The position numbers and the translations under genes are program-made. A stretch of DNA of 34,093 nucleotides from Nitrospiraceae bacterium (lineage in GTDB: Bacteria > Nitrospirota > Thermodesulfovibrionia > UBA6902): assembly GCA_003599275.1 (NCBI GenBank), contig QZJG01000028.1, positions 1 to 34,093 of the forward strand, given 5' to 3'. Positions 1 through 6,645 of the stretch are shown here, piece after piece. Below the pieces are notes generated by a model that had not been told where the DNA came from, made no database searches, and saw nothing but the letters and a program-made list of their open reading frames with translations. Each line of letters starts with the position of its first letter. Position 1 is the stretch's first letter.

Positions 1-1
1 C

Positions 2-349
2 ACGACCGTCGATGCGATCAAATTTTACAAAAGCGCCGGCGTCGAGATGGACCCCCAGCAGAAGGACATCCCCGACCATATAGCCGTAGAGCTGGAGTTT
101 CTTTATTATCTGATAACAAAAGAGATTGAGGCCTATCGCGCTTCGAATAAGGAAGAGGCGCAGAAACAGCTCAACACCCAGCGGGATTTTTTAGTGCAGC
201 ACCTCGGCAAATGGATTGCGCCTTTTGCCAAAGATATGAAGGAAGGCGCCAAGAGCCCGTTTTACCAAAACCTCGCCGATTGCACAGTGACGTTCGTCAA
301 GTCCGACATGGAATACCTCAAAAACGTCCTCGGAGGCGGGGGAAATTAG
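2..349 (+). CDS. TorD/DmsD-family chaperone, C-terminal part
   Basis: The frame is open from base 2 to the TAG at 347-349, so the 5' end lies outside the window. About 115 residues are visible. The segment DIPDHIAVELEFLYYLI is the typical E/D-HI-x-x-EL-x-F motif of TorD/NarJ-type chaperones, followed by helical sequence and a conserved-looking region ending in a Gly-rich tail. Members of this family bind the twin-arginine signal and apo-form of molybdopterin oxidoreductases before export. The next gene encodes a multi-cluster ferredoxin, which fits a molybdoenzyme operon whose catalytic subunit would lie to the left; that part is inference. A G-rich heptamer array begins seven bases after the stop codon. 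Confidence 0.75.
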   Translation, partial: TTVDAIKFYKSAGVEMDPQQKDIPDHIAVELEFLYYLITKEIEAYRASNKEEAQKQLNTQRDFLVQHLGKWIAPFAKDMKEGAKSPFYQNLADCTVTFVKSDMEYLKNVLGGGGN

Positions 350-356
350 AGAGAAA

Positions 357-380
357 GGGTGTAGGGGGTAGGGTGTAGGG
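357..380 (+). repeat. Heptamer array A, G-rich left arm
   Basis: Three full 7-nt units (GGGTGTA, GGGGGTA, GGGTGTA) plus a GGG lie between the TorD-like stop and the GTG start of the ferredoxin gene. The array ends three bases before that start codon and may supply its ribosome-binding purines. Its inverted partner (C-rich) is at 897-966. Confidence 0.85.
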
Positions 381-382
381 TA

Positions 383-1501
383 GTGCTTAAGAACAAAATA
401 ATCGGTAAACTCTCGGCCAGCGCCGAAAACATCATTGTCCGCAGCTCGCATTGTTCCCGTATGCGCTTTAATCAGAACCGGTGCAGCAAATGCGCCGACC
501 GCTGTCCCCATGCCGCCATAAACCTCGAGGGCGGATTGAGTATCGATTACGGGGCATGCACCGAATGCATGTTGTGCGTGTCGGAGTGTCCTTCCGGAGG
601 GCTCGATCTCGACCCGAAGGACTTCTACTTTCTCCTGACAAAATTGAAAAAAGCTCCCATGCCCGTTGTGGGCTGCAAAGTCAAACCGGAGATGGACGCT
701 CATGCACATACCTTTTGCCTCGGCTCTCTGTCCGAGGAGCGCCTGCTCATCTTTATGGTTTTGCTTGACGCCCCTGTACAGATCAACCTTACCGGGTGCG
801 CGTCCTGTAAGAACAGGGGGATTGTCGATGTGCTGAAAAAGCGGCTGGAGGCGATTGAGCAAAAGATATCTTTAAAGGAGTCTGAAGCCCGCGACTACAC
901 CCTACCCCCTGCCCCCTACACCCTACACCCTACACCCTACACGCTACACGCTGCACGCTACACCCTAAATAAGATAACGCTTGTTGAAAATAAATCAGCA
1001 TTACAATACGAGGACGTCCCGTGCGACCGCAGGGGGTTCTTTACCGCGCTGAAAAAGATCACGATGGAAAGCGCCGCGGGTTTCTTCGATAACTCCACGG
1101 AGCGCGAGAGTATGAATTATTCCGACAAGACGCTGCCTTCAGGGAGAAAGCTGCTGAATAAAGTCTACTCGGTGGTCAGCGAGAAGCCATCGAAGGGCCT
1201 GCTTGATAATTACTACTATGACGTCAAGGTTGAGGACAATTGCGATGTGTGCTTTTCCTGCACGGGGATGTGTCCTGCGGGGGCGTTAAAAAGCACGTAT
1301 GATCTTCAAACCGCTACGGAAGAGCCGTCGTATCAAGGGCCTTCAAAGCTGGAGCTTTTTTTCTTTCCCTCATTATGTGTCGGCTGCGGTCTTTGTTCGG
1401 ACTTTTGCATGAGCAAGTCGATAAGCGTTGTACAGGGTTTTAAAGGCGACAGCCCTTTTAAAATGAAGTGCGTAAAGACGGTGGTGATCGGTGAGGATTG
1501 A
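383..1501 (+). CDS. Multi-cluster 4Fe-4S ferredoxin-type protein with repeat-encoded insert
   Basis: A 372-residue protein starting at GTG 383. The N-terminal part has two cysteine groups of the bacterial 8Fe ferredoxin kind (CSKCADRCP near residues 33-41 and CTECMLCVSECP near 60-70). The C-terminal part has two more (CDVCFSCTGMCP and CVGCGLCSDFC), so up to four [4Fe-4S] clusters are possible. A middle segment contains RRGFFTALKK. The protein probably passes electrons to or from a molybdoenzyme or quinone-linked partner; the TorD-like gene upstream supports this. The linker near residues 172-195 (TLPPAPYTLHP and similar) is encoded by ten perfect heptamers at 897-966, so this stretch is a repeat insertion tolerated in frame. 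No transmembrane segment is evident. The specific partner cannot be named. Confidence 0.8.
   Translation: MLKNKIIGKLSASAENIIVRSSHCSRMRFNQNRCSKCADRCPHAAINLEGGLSIDYGACTECMLCVSECPSGGLDLDPKDFYFLLTKLKKAPMPVVGCKVKPEMDAHAHTFCLGSLSEERLLIFMVLLDAPVQINLTGCASCKNRGIVDVLKKRLEAIEQKISLKESEARDYTLPPAPYTLHPTPYTLHAARYTLNKITLVENKSALQYEDVPCDRRGFFTALKKITMESAAGFFDNSTERESMNYSDKTLPSGRKLLNKVYSVVSEKPSKGLLDNYYYDVKVEDNCDVCFSCTGMCPAGALKSTYDLQTATEEPSYQGPSKLELFFFPSLCVGCGLCSDFCMSKSISVVQGFKGDSPFKMKCVKTVVIGED
897..966 (+). repeat. Heptamer array A, C-rich right arm (inside ferredoxin CDS)
   Basis: Ten uninterrupted 7-nt units in perfect register: ACACCCT, ACCCCCT, GCCCCCT, then ACACCCT three times, ACACGCT twice, GCACGCT and ACACCCT. 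It is read in frame in the ferredoxin gene as a Thr/Pro/Tyr/Leu/His-rich linker. It is the inverted counterpart of the arm at 357-380. Confidence 0.9.
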
Positions 1502-1535
1502 TTTTTTTTATTTAATTTAATGGGAGGAATGATAA

Positions 1536-2576
1536 TTGAAACATGTAAATGAACGTATGAATAGCGCTGTCTTTGCGTCGTTGCGGATGCTGCCCGTGCT
1601 GTTTCTTTTATTGGCGTCAGTCGTGTCTGCTGCAGACGAGCCGCCTGCGGCAAGGGCCAAAGTAAACGGCGTCCCTATACCTTTAAGCGAGATACAGGAA
1701 GAGGTGCAAAGGGTCATCCCGCGAACGCTGTTTCACAGGAACGTATCTCCCGAAAAGATGGAGGTATTCATGAAAGACGCAGTGGAGAAGCTTATTGACC
1801 GGGAGCTTCAGTTCCAGGAAGCCAAGGCGCAGGGTCTGAAGGCGGACAGGAAGCAGATAAAGAACAAGCTTGAGGAGATAAAAGATAAATTCAAGTCCGG
1901 CAAAGCCTTTAAAGAGGCCCTCAAAAAAAGCAAATTGACCATAAAAGATTTAGAGGCGCGGATAGAGAAGGCCTTCCTTATAGAAAAAATTTTCCAGAAG
2001 GAAGTGGAAGAGAAGATCAAGGCGACTGATGAGGAAGCAAAGGCGCACTATGGAAAAAACGTCCAGAGGTACGTGGAAATGGAGCAGATCAGGATGCGGC
2101 ATATAATGATCGGCTTCTCAAACTCGCCGGTTGAGGACGGTCCGGAAAAGGAAAAGACAAAAAATACGAAGACCAAAGAGGAAGCCAGGGCCAAAGCTGA
2201 GGAGCTGTTAGCGAAAATTAAAGACGGTGGAGACTTCGCTGCTATTGCTTATGAATCTTCCGAGGACCCCTACAGGGTCAAAGGCGGGGACCTCGGATAT
2301 ATTCACAAGGGCCGGATAATGCCTGAGATCGAGCAAGTCGCCTTCGGCCTGAAGAACGGGGAAGTAATGGGCCCGGTAGAGACCCCGGAAGGCTTTTACA
2401 TAATAAAAGTGGAAGACCACAAGCAGGAGAGACAGCTTACTTTTGATGAGGCAAAGGACAAGATAAAAATGGAACTGGAGCAGGAAAAGAGGGAAGCAAG
2501 AAACAAAGAGTGGCTCAGCGCCTTGAGGGGCAAGGCAAAAATAGAGTATGTGGAACAACAGGGTGCAGGTCATTGA
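1536..2576 (+). CDS. SurA/PpiC-type peptidyl-prolyl cis-trans isomerase, exported
   Basis: A 346-residue protein. I chose the TTG at 1536 because GGAGG sits about eight bases upstream; an in-frame ATG at 1557 is the alternative. A signal peptide (MLPVLFLLLASVVSAADE) is followed by a SurA-like N-terminal helical chaperone region (about 35-170). A parvulin rotamase domain (about 180-295) follows, with RMRHIMIGF, a Lys/Glu-rich helix, GGDLGYIHKGRIMPEIEQVAF and ETPEGFYIIKVED. The family helps fold periplasmic and outer-membrane proteins. It lies directly before a 15-haem cytochrome gene, and prolyl isomerases recur beside multihaem cytochrome genes, so it may assist cytochrome or barrel maturation; that role is inferred. 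Confidence 0.88.
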   Translation: MKHVNERMNSAVFASLRMLPVLFLLLASVVSAADEPPAARAKVNGVPIPLSEIQEEVQRVIPRTLFHRNVSPEKMEVFMKDAVEKLIDRELQFQEAKAQGLKADRKQIKNKLEEIKDKFKSGKAFKEALKKSKLTIKDLEARIEKAFLIEKIFQKEVEEKIKATDEEAKAHYGKNVQRYVEMEQIRMRHIMIGFSNSPVEDGPEKEKTKNTKTKEEARAKAEELLAKIKDGGDFAAIAYESSEDPYRVKGGDLGYIHKGRIMPEIEQVAFGLKNGEVMGPVETPEGFYIIKVEDHKQERQLTFDEAKDKIKMELEQEKREARNKEWLSALRGKAKIEYVEQQGAGH

Positions 2577-2695
2577 AATTTTACCATGGAAAATTTTAAA
2601 GTATTAAGCGCATTAGCGCAATCATTATACCGAACAGCCTTCAGACTTGATATTCTATATTGACTGATAACACCGACTTGACCGGGAGTAATTCA

Positions 2696-2701
2696 GGAGG
2701 A
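2696..2701 (+). promoter_or_regulatory. Strong ribosome-binding site of the 15-haem cytochrome
   Basis: AGGAGG lies eight bases before the ATG at 2710 and decides that start. The 133-base gap before it (2577-2709) is AT-rich. No convincing promoter was identified there. Confidence 0.7.
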
Positions 2702-2709
2702 TAAAAATT

Positions 2710-3876
2710 ATGCGGACCTTTATTAGACTCATTAACCTGCGGAACCTGTTTTTTCTTTCAGGACTGTTTTGTTTCCTGCTTTTAACTTTTGGACCTTTCA
2801 ACCCGCGGGCTTCTTTTGCCCAGCAGCCTGATTGCCTGATGTGTCATGAGCCTCTCTCCAAAGAGAAGGTCGTGCATGCAGCAGTGCAGATGGGATGTCC
2901 GACCTGCCATGCGGCAATAGACGCCAATGACATACCCCATAAGAAAACAAACAATGTAGCAAAGGGGTTGTCCCAGGACCAGCCCGATATCTGCTATGGC
3001 TGCCACGACAAATCAATCTTTACACAAAGCAGCCTGCATCCGGCATTGGGCATGGGCTGCACGAGCTGTCATAATCCGCATTCTTCCCCAAATGCCAAAC
3101 TGCTTTCCTCGGACCAGCCCGATATCTGCTATGGCTGCCACGATAAATCAATCTTTACACAAAGCAACCTGCATCCGGCATTGGGCATGGGCTGCACGAG
3201 CTGTCATAATCCGCATTCTTCCAAAAACGCCAAACTGCTTGCCTCGGACCAACCCGATATCTGCTATGGTTGCCATGATAAATCCATGTTCTCAAAAAAG
3301 ACGGTCCATGCCGCTCTAAGCATGGGCTGCACGAGCTGTCATAATCCGCATTCTTCCAAAAACGGCAAACTGCTTGCCGCAGAGCCTCCTGATCTATGCT
3401 ACAACTGCCATGATAAAACGAAATTCGACGGCAAGACAGTCCATCCTCCCGTAATGGGCGGCATGTGCACGGGCTGTCATAATCCACATTCGACAGATGC
3501 CGAAAAGCTCCTTCTGGCGACGCCGCCGGCCCTATGCTTCAACTGCCACGACAAGGCGACTTTCGAGCAGAGAAAGCCCCATGTGCCGGTTGCAGCGGGC
3601 ATGTGCATGACGTGCCATGAAGCTCATATGAGCAATGAGTTAGCGCTTCTTGCAAAACCCATGTTTCAGCTCTGCACGGCTTGCCACTCTACCCAGGCAT
3701 CCGGTACGCACGTGCTGTCGGGACTCAGGGGGTCTCACCCGATAAAACAGGGTACGCCTGATCCAAGCAGGAAGGGAAGGGACATGGGCTGCTCAAGCTG
3801 TCACAACCCGCATGGGTCAGATTTCGATAACCTGTTCTATATGCAGGGTATCTGCAAGAAGTGCCATAAGTATTAG
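2710..3876 (+). CDS. 15-haem c-type cytochrome (doubled CXXCH family)
   Basis: A 388-residue protein with a signal peptide (MRTFIRLINLRNLFFLSGLF, cleavage probably near FAQQ). It has fifteen CXXCH haem-binding motifs: CLMCH, CPTCH, then alternating CYGCH/CTSCH, and later CYNCH, CTGCH, CFNCH, CMTCH, CTACH, CSSCH and CKKCH. The motifs are arranged as paired CXXCH units about 45 residues long, each with a His-Pro-x-His distal ligand pattern (CTSCHNPH). This is a periplasmic or extracellular electron carrier. The second to fourth units are nearly identical at DNA level with a 135-bp period, which indicates recent tandem duplication. The TAG stop (3874-3876) is itself the edge of a G-rich heptamer array. 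The protein clusters with a prolyl isomerase and NHL lipoproteins. The physiological acceptor is unknown. Confidence 0.92.
   Translation: MRTFIRLINLRNLFFLSGLFCFLLLTFGPFNPRASFAQQPDCLMCHEPLSKEKVVHAAVQMGCPTCHAAIDANDIPHKKTNNVAKGLSQDQPDICYGCHDKSIFTQSSLHPALGMGCTSCHNPHSSPNAKLLSSDQPDICYGCHDKSIFTQSNLHPALGMGCTSCHNPHSSKNAKLLASDQPDICYGCHDKSMFSKKTVHAALSMGCTSCHNPHSSKNGKLLAAEPPDLCYNCHDKTKFDGKTVHPPVMGGMCTGCHNPHSTDAEKLLLATPPALCFNCHDKATFEQRKPHVPVAAGMCMTCHEAHMSNELALLAKPMFQLCTACHSTQASGTHVLSGLRGSHPIKQGTPDPSRKGRDMGCSSCHNPHGSDFDNLFYMQGICKKCHKY
2986..3390 (+). repeat. 135-bp tandem repeat inside the cytochrome gene
   Basis: Units begin at 2986, 3121 and 3256, each with GATATCTGCTATGG. The first two differ at only a couple of positions over about 110 bases. 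The third is more divergent in its middle part. Each unit encodes one paired-haem module of 45 residues. Confidence 0.9.
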
Positions 3877-3910
3877 GGTGTAGGGATTAGGGTGTAGGGG
3901 GCAGGGAGTA
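3876..3910 (+). repeat. Heptamer array B, G-rich left arm
   Basis: Five units in register: GGGTGTA, GGGATTA, GGGTGTA, GGGGGCA, GGGAGTA. The array starts in the stop codon of the 15-haem cytochrome and lies 24 bases before the S23/Avd-type gene. The inverted partner is at 4314-4351, immediately after that gene. Confidence 0.88.
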
Positions 3911-3934
3911 GTAGAAAAAAACGGGGGGGACTGA

Positions 3935-4309
3935 ATGGATAAAGTTAAAAGCTATAAGGACTTGATTGTATATCAAAAGGCTTATAAACTTACACTTATG
4001 CTTTATAACATAACGAAAAATTTTCCGGACACAGAGAGATACGGATTAACCTCGCAGGTCAAAAGGTGTTGTGTCTCTATTCCTTCTAACATTGCCGAAG
4101 GTTACAGGAGAGGGAATAGGGAATATGTTCAGTTTCTAAAGATTGCATATGGTTCATGTGCAGAGCTTGAGACACAACTGTCATTGTCAAAAGATTTAGG
4201 ATTTGTTTCCGATAAAGAAAAATTTGAGCATGTTTACTCATTGCAGGAGGAAGTCTCAAGAATGCTCGGAACAATTATCCGTAAAATTAAAAATGGAGAA
4301 AACAAATGA
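3935..4309 (+). CDS. Four-helix-bundle protein, S23/bAvd family
   Basis: A 124-residue protein that matches the family first known from 23S rRNA intervening sequences and related to the Avd accessory protein of diversity-generating retroelements. Visible hallmarks are the N-terminal YKDLIVYQKAYKL, the central LTSQVKRCCVSIPSNIAEG followed by a basic RRG, and the amphipathic C-terminal helices with CAELETQL. Family members form pentameric, positively charged bundles that can bind nucleic acid; most have no proven function. Here the gene is neither in an rRNA nor beside a reverse transcriptase. It sits between a G-rich and a C-rich heptamer arm and looks more AT-rich than its neighbours, so it resembles cargo of a repeat-bounded cassette. 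Its stop overlaps the next start as ATGA. Confidence 0.85.
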   Translation: MDKVKSYKDLIVYQKAYKLTLMLYNITKNFPDTERYGLTSQVKRCCVSIPSNIAEGYRRGNREYVQFLKIAYGSCAELETQLSLSKDLGFVSDKEKFEHVYSLQEEVSRMLGTIIRKIKNGENK

Positions 4310-5382
4310 AGCTACGCCCTACAACCCCCTACTCCCTCCCCCCTCCCCCCTCCCTTTTGCTGTTACTGGTTCTCCTTGCTGTGTTACTGGCCGGCTGCGC
4401 TGCCCCTCCCACTAAGCCGGTGGGCGAATACTTCTGGCCGCCCAAGCCTGAAACTCCGAGGATAAAGTGGCTCACCCAGTGGTCCAACCGGTATGACTTC
4501 GGAGCGCCCAATCCGATAATTTCTTTTTTCATAGGGGAAGAAAGGACGGAGACCCTCAGGAGGCCGACTTCGGTTGTGGCCGATTCAGCGGGGAGTATTT
4601 ATGTCGCTGATGGAGAGCAGGGTTTGGTGTTTGTATTCGACCAGGAGAAAAAAGCCCTGCGGTTCTTAGGAGAGGGAATACTTGCCGGGCCCGTCGGCGT
4701 TGCTATGGACAACAAAAGAGGGATTGTCTTTGTTTCCGACTCAAGGCTTGACAAAATATTCGGCATCGACAAAAACACGGGCAATTTATTAATGAGCATA
4801 GGGGCCCCCAAAGAGTTCAGCAACCCATCGGGAATGGTTTATGATGAAGAGAGCGAGAGGTTGTATGTTTCAGATACGCAGAACCATGCCATAAGGGTTT
4901 TTGACAGGGACGGCAAGCTGTTGCTGAAATTCGGGTCCAGGGGATTCGAGGACGGGGAATTCAACTTCCCGAGTTATCTGGCGCTGGATGCGAAAGGGAG
5001 GCTCTTCGTAGTTGATACGCTTAATTTCAGGGTCCAGATATTTGACCGTGAAGGCAAGTTCATTAATAAATTCGGCAAACTTGGAGACGCCTCCGGCACA
5101 TTCACACGACCATATGGAGTGGGGGTGGATTCGGAAGGTCATGTCTATGTCGTTGACTCTGCTTTTAACAATTTCCAGATATTTGAAGAAAACGGCGGCG
5201 TCTTTCTTCTGAATATAGGAAACGCGGGGAGAAAACCGGGTGAATTCTATTTGCCGCAAGGTATGTATATAGATAAACAGGACAGGATATATATTGCGGA
5301 CACGCTGAACCATCGCGTACAGGTCTTTCAGTATCTTAAAGAACAGGGTGCAGGGAATCAAGAAACAGGGAGTAAGGAGTAG
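4306..5382 (+). CDS. NHL-repeat beta-propeller lipoprotein
   Basis: A 358-residue protein whose ATG overlaps the previous stop by four bases. The signal sequence ends in a lipobox (LAVLLAGC, Cys near residue 31), so the mature protein should be lipid-anchored. Its start region (RPTTPYSLPPPP) is encoded by a C-rich heptamer arm. From about residue 85, NHL units recur (SIYVADGEQGLVFVFD, RLYVSDTQNHAIRVFD, RLFVVDTLNFRVQIFD, HVYVVDSAFNNFQIF, RIYIADTLNHRVQVF), which makes a six-bladed propeller likely. The last 14 residues (EQGAGNQETG and on) come from the next G-rich array. A paralogue lies at 7622-8848 on the other strand. NHL propellers usually act as interaction scaffolds; here the likely partners are cytochromes or a barrel (inference). 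Confidence 0.88.
   Translation: MKLRPTTPYSLPPPPSLLLLLVLLAVLLAGCAAPPTKPVGEYFWPPKPETPRIKWLTQWSNRYDFGAPNPIISFFIGEERTETLRRPTSVVADSAGSIYVADGEQGLVFVFDQEKKALRFLGEGILAGPVGVAMDNKRGIVFVSDSRLDKIFGIDKNTGNLLMSIGAPKEFSNPSGMVYDEESERLYVSDTQNHAIRVFDRDGKLLLKFGSRGFEDGEFNFPSYLALDAKGRLFVVDTLNFRVQIFDREGKFINKFGKLGDASGTFTRPYGVGVDSEGHVYVVDSAFNNFQIFEENGGVFLLNIGNAGRKPGEFYLPQGMYIDKQDRIYIADTLNHRVQVFQYLKEQGAGNQETGSKE
4314..4351 (+). repeat. Heptamer array B, C-rich right arm (in NHL signal-peptide region)
   Basis: The units are ACGCCCT, a 10-nt variant, ACTCCCT, then CCCCCCT twice. It encodes the residues just before the hydrophobic core of the lipoprotein signal peptide. It forms the inverted partner of 3876-3910 across the S23/Avd-type gene. 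Confidence 0.8.
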
Positions 5383-5471
5383 GGTGTAGGGAGTAGCGTA
5401 TAGCGGGTAGCGTGTAAGAATCAACTGCATTTATATACGCTACACGCTTTCTTTTCTACACACTATACGCT
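5346..5471 (+). repeat. Heptamer array C: G-rich and C-rich arms at the convergent junction
   Basis: The left arm (5346-5416) holds GGGTGCA, GGGAATC, a short break, GGGAGTA, AGGAGTA, GGGTGTA, GGGAGTA, GCGTATA, GCGGGTA and GCGTGTA. The right arm (5436-5471) holds TACGCT-type units. AGCGTGTA (5409-5416) pairs perfectly with TACACGCT (5441-5448), and AGCGTATA (5395-5402) with TATACGCT (5464-5471). The left arm contains the stop codon of the plus-strand NHL gene. The right arm ends eight bases from the stop of the minus-strand 8-haem cytochrome. Confidence 0.88.
5409..5458 (+). terminator. Candidate bidirectional terminator between convergent operons
   Basis: An 8-bp stem (AGCGTGTA/TACACGCT) with a 24-base loop is followed on the plus strand by TTTCTTTTCT. 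It lies exactly where the two converging transcription units meet. The long loop and mixed T-run make this a moderate call. Confidence 0.45.
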
Positions 5472-5478
5472 GTCTTTC

Positions 5479-6564
5479 TCACCATCCAGGCTGGCAAACG
5501 CTGTTTATGCAGTAAAGTCCCCCGGTCAATTTATGGTCGTATGTTGCAGTATCTATATGGCATGTCAGAAAACACCTCGGCTTGCCGGGGCTGTACTCCA
5601 GATAGCTTAGCTCTCCCAGAGAATTCGGGGTAACAATCCTTGTATCGAAATTGATAAGATTTTTATGGTCCGTGTTTCCATGTGCGTCGTGGCAGGCAAA
5701 ACATGACGCATTGCCGAAGACCACATGCCTTTGATGGGCCGCGAAGCTTTCGTCGTCAAGTATGCTGGCCCTCCTGTGGCATTTATAACATAGCTCGTAG
5801 GCGGAAGGACTTTCCGCGCCTGATTCCATCGAATAATTTTCACTCAGTATGGCGTCATAAATAGAGCCGTGCGGCCCTTTGGGTCCCGTCTTGTCGTCAT
5901 TACCATGGCAGCCGCCGCAGGTTATTATACTGGCCGTAGACAGGTCGGATGTAAGACTCGGCATATTACTGTTTTTCCCGATGGTCTCAACCGGGTGAAA
6001 AGACGCATTGCCCGCTTCAAATTTACTGGCGATATTACTTGCATCCGGGGGGAGATTGTCGCTGTCGGAATGGCATCTGTAGCAGACCTCATATTCATTC
6101 TGAGCATGTATAATGTCCTGCCCTCTTCCTGAATATCCTTTGGTCCCACGGTATGCCCTGTCGGCAGTGCTCAGATGAGGATTATGGCAGTCATAACATG
6201 ATGCATGTCTGTTGGCTGAGGGCAGTCTCTCAGGGAGGCTTTCCCCCCTGACATGGTATTGAGTGGTCTGTATTACCGGGTGGCTGGACCTCTTCAATAC
6301 GATGCTGTATATATCGCCCTGCGCCTCTCCCGGTATTCCGCTTTTAACGGCGCCGTGACATTTAAAACATAATTCGTCCTTCGGACGTTCAAGCATAACA
6401 CTTCCGGTTGAGCCGTGGTTTCTGTGGCAGGACTGGCAGCCCTGCGGCAATTTGGACTTTGCAAGATGGGTCTCATTGAGGGCATAGGCAATGCCGCCGA
6501 TCAATACAAAAATAGAGCAAATGAAAATCATCGGCAAGTAAGGAAGTTTATTTTTTGCTGTCAT
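5479..6564 (-). CDS. Octahaem-type c-type cytochrome, exported
   Basis: A 361-residue protein with an N-terminal hydrophobic segment (PMIFICSIFVLIGGIAYA), which could be a cleaved signal or an anchor. Seven CXXCH motifs are present (CQSCH, CFKCH, CYDCH, CYRCH, CGGCH, CYKCH, CFACH). An eighth site has one extra residue (CFLTCH), a CX3CH pattern that may bind haem or be lost. Extra histidines (HRNHG, HNPH, HDAHG) can serve as distal ligands, so low-potential bis-His haems are likely. AAAGGAGT precedes the ATG. It is the last gene of the minus-strand set barrel, NHL, 4-haem, 8-haem. The C-terminus (CINSVCQPGW) carries two further cysteines outside haem motifs. Confidence 0.88.
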   Translation of the reverse strand: MTAKNKLPYLPMIFICSIFVLIGGIAYALNETHLAKSKLPQGCQSCHRNHGSTGSVMLERPKDELCFKCHGAVKSGIPGEAQGDIYSIVLKRSSHPVIQTTQYHVRGESLPERLPSANRHASCYDCHNPHLSTADRAYRGTKGYSGRGQDIIHAQNEYEVCYRCHSDSDNLPPDASNIASKFEAGNASFHPVETIGKNSNMPSLTSDLSTASIITCGGCHGNDDKTGPKGPHGSIYDAILSENYSMESGAESPSAYELCYKCHRRASILDDESFAAHQRHVVFGNASCFACHDAHGNTDHKNLINFDTRIVTPNSLGELSYLEYSPGKPRCFLTCHIDTATYDHKLTGGLYCINSVCQPGW

Positions 6565-6597
6565 AAAAATACTCCTTTGTAACTGTCAAATTTCAGG

Positions 6598-6612
6598 GTC
6601 CGGATACCGGAC
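6598..6612. promoter_or_regulatory. Perfect 6-bp inverted repeat upstream of the 8-haem cytochrome
   Basis: GTCCGG-ATA-CCGGAC lies in the 81-base gap between the 4-haem and 8-haem genes. It could be a short hairpin in the mRNA or an operator; the sequence alone does not decide. Confidence 0.35.
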
Positions 6613-6645
6613 TAATTCCAAATGAATAATGCCGGGCCCCTTGCC

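Noticed and set aside
3155..3487. Minus-strand open frame of 110 codons inside the 15-haem gene
   Set aside because: It is a shadow of the repeated haem modules on the other strand; the plus frame has signal peptide, 15 CXXCH motifs and a strong ribosome site.
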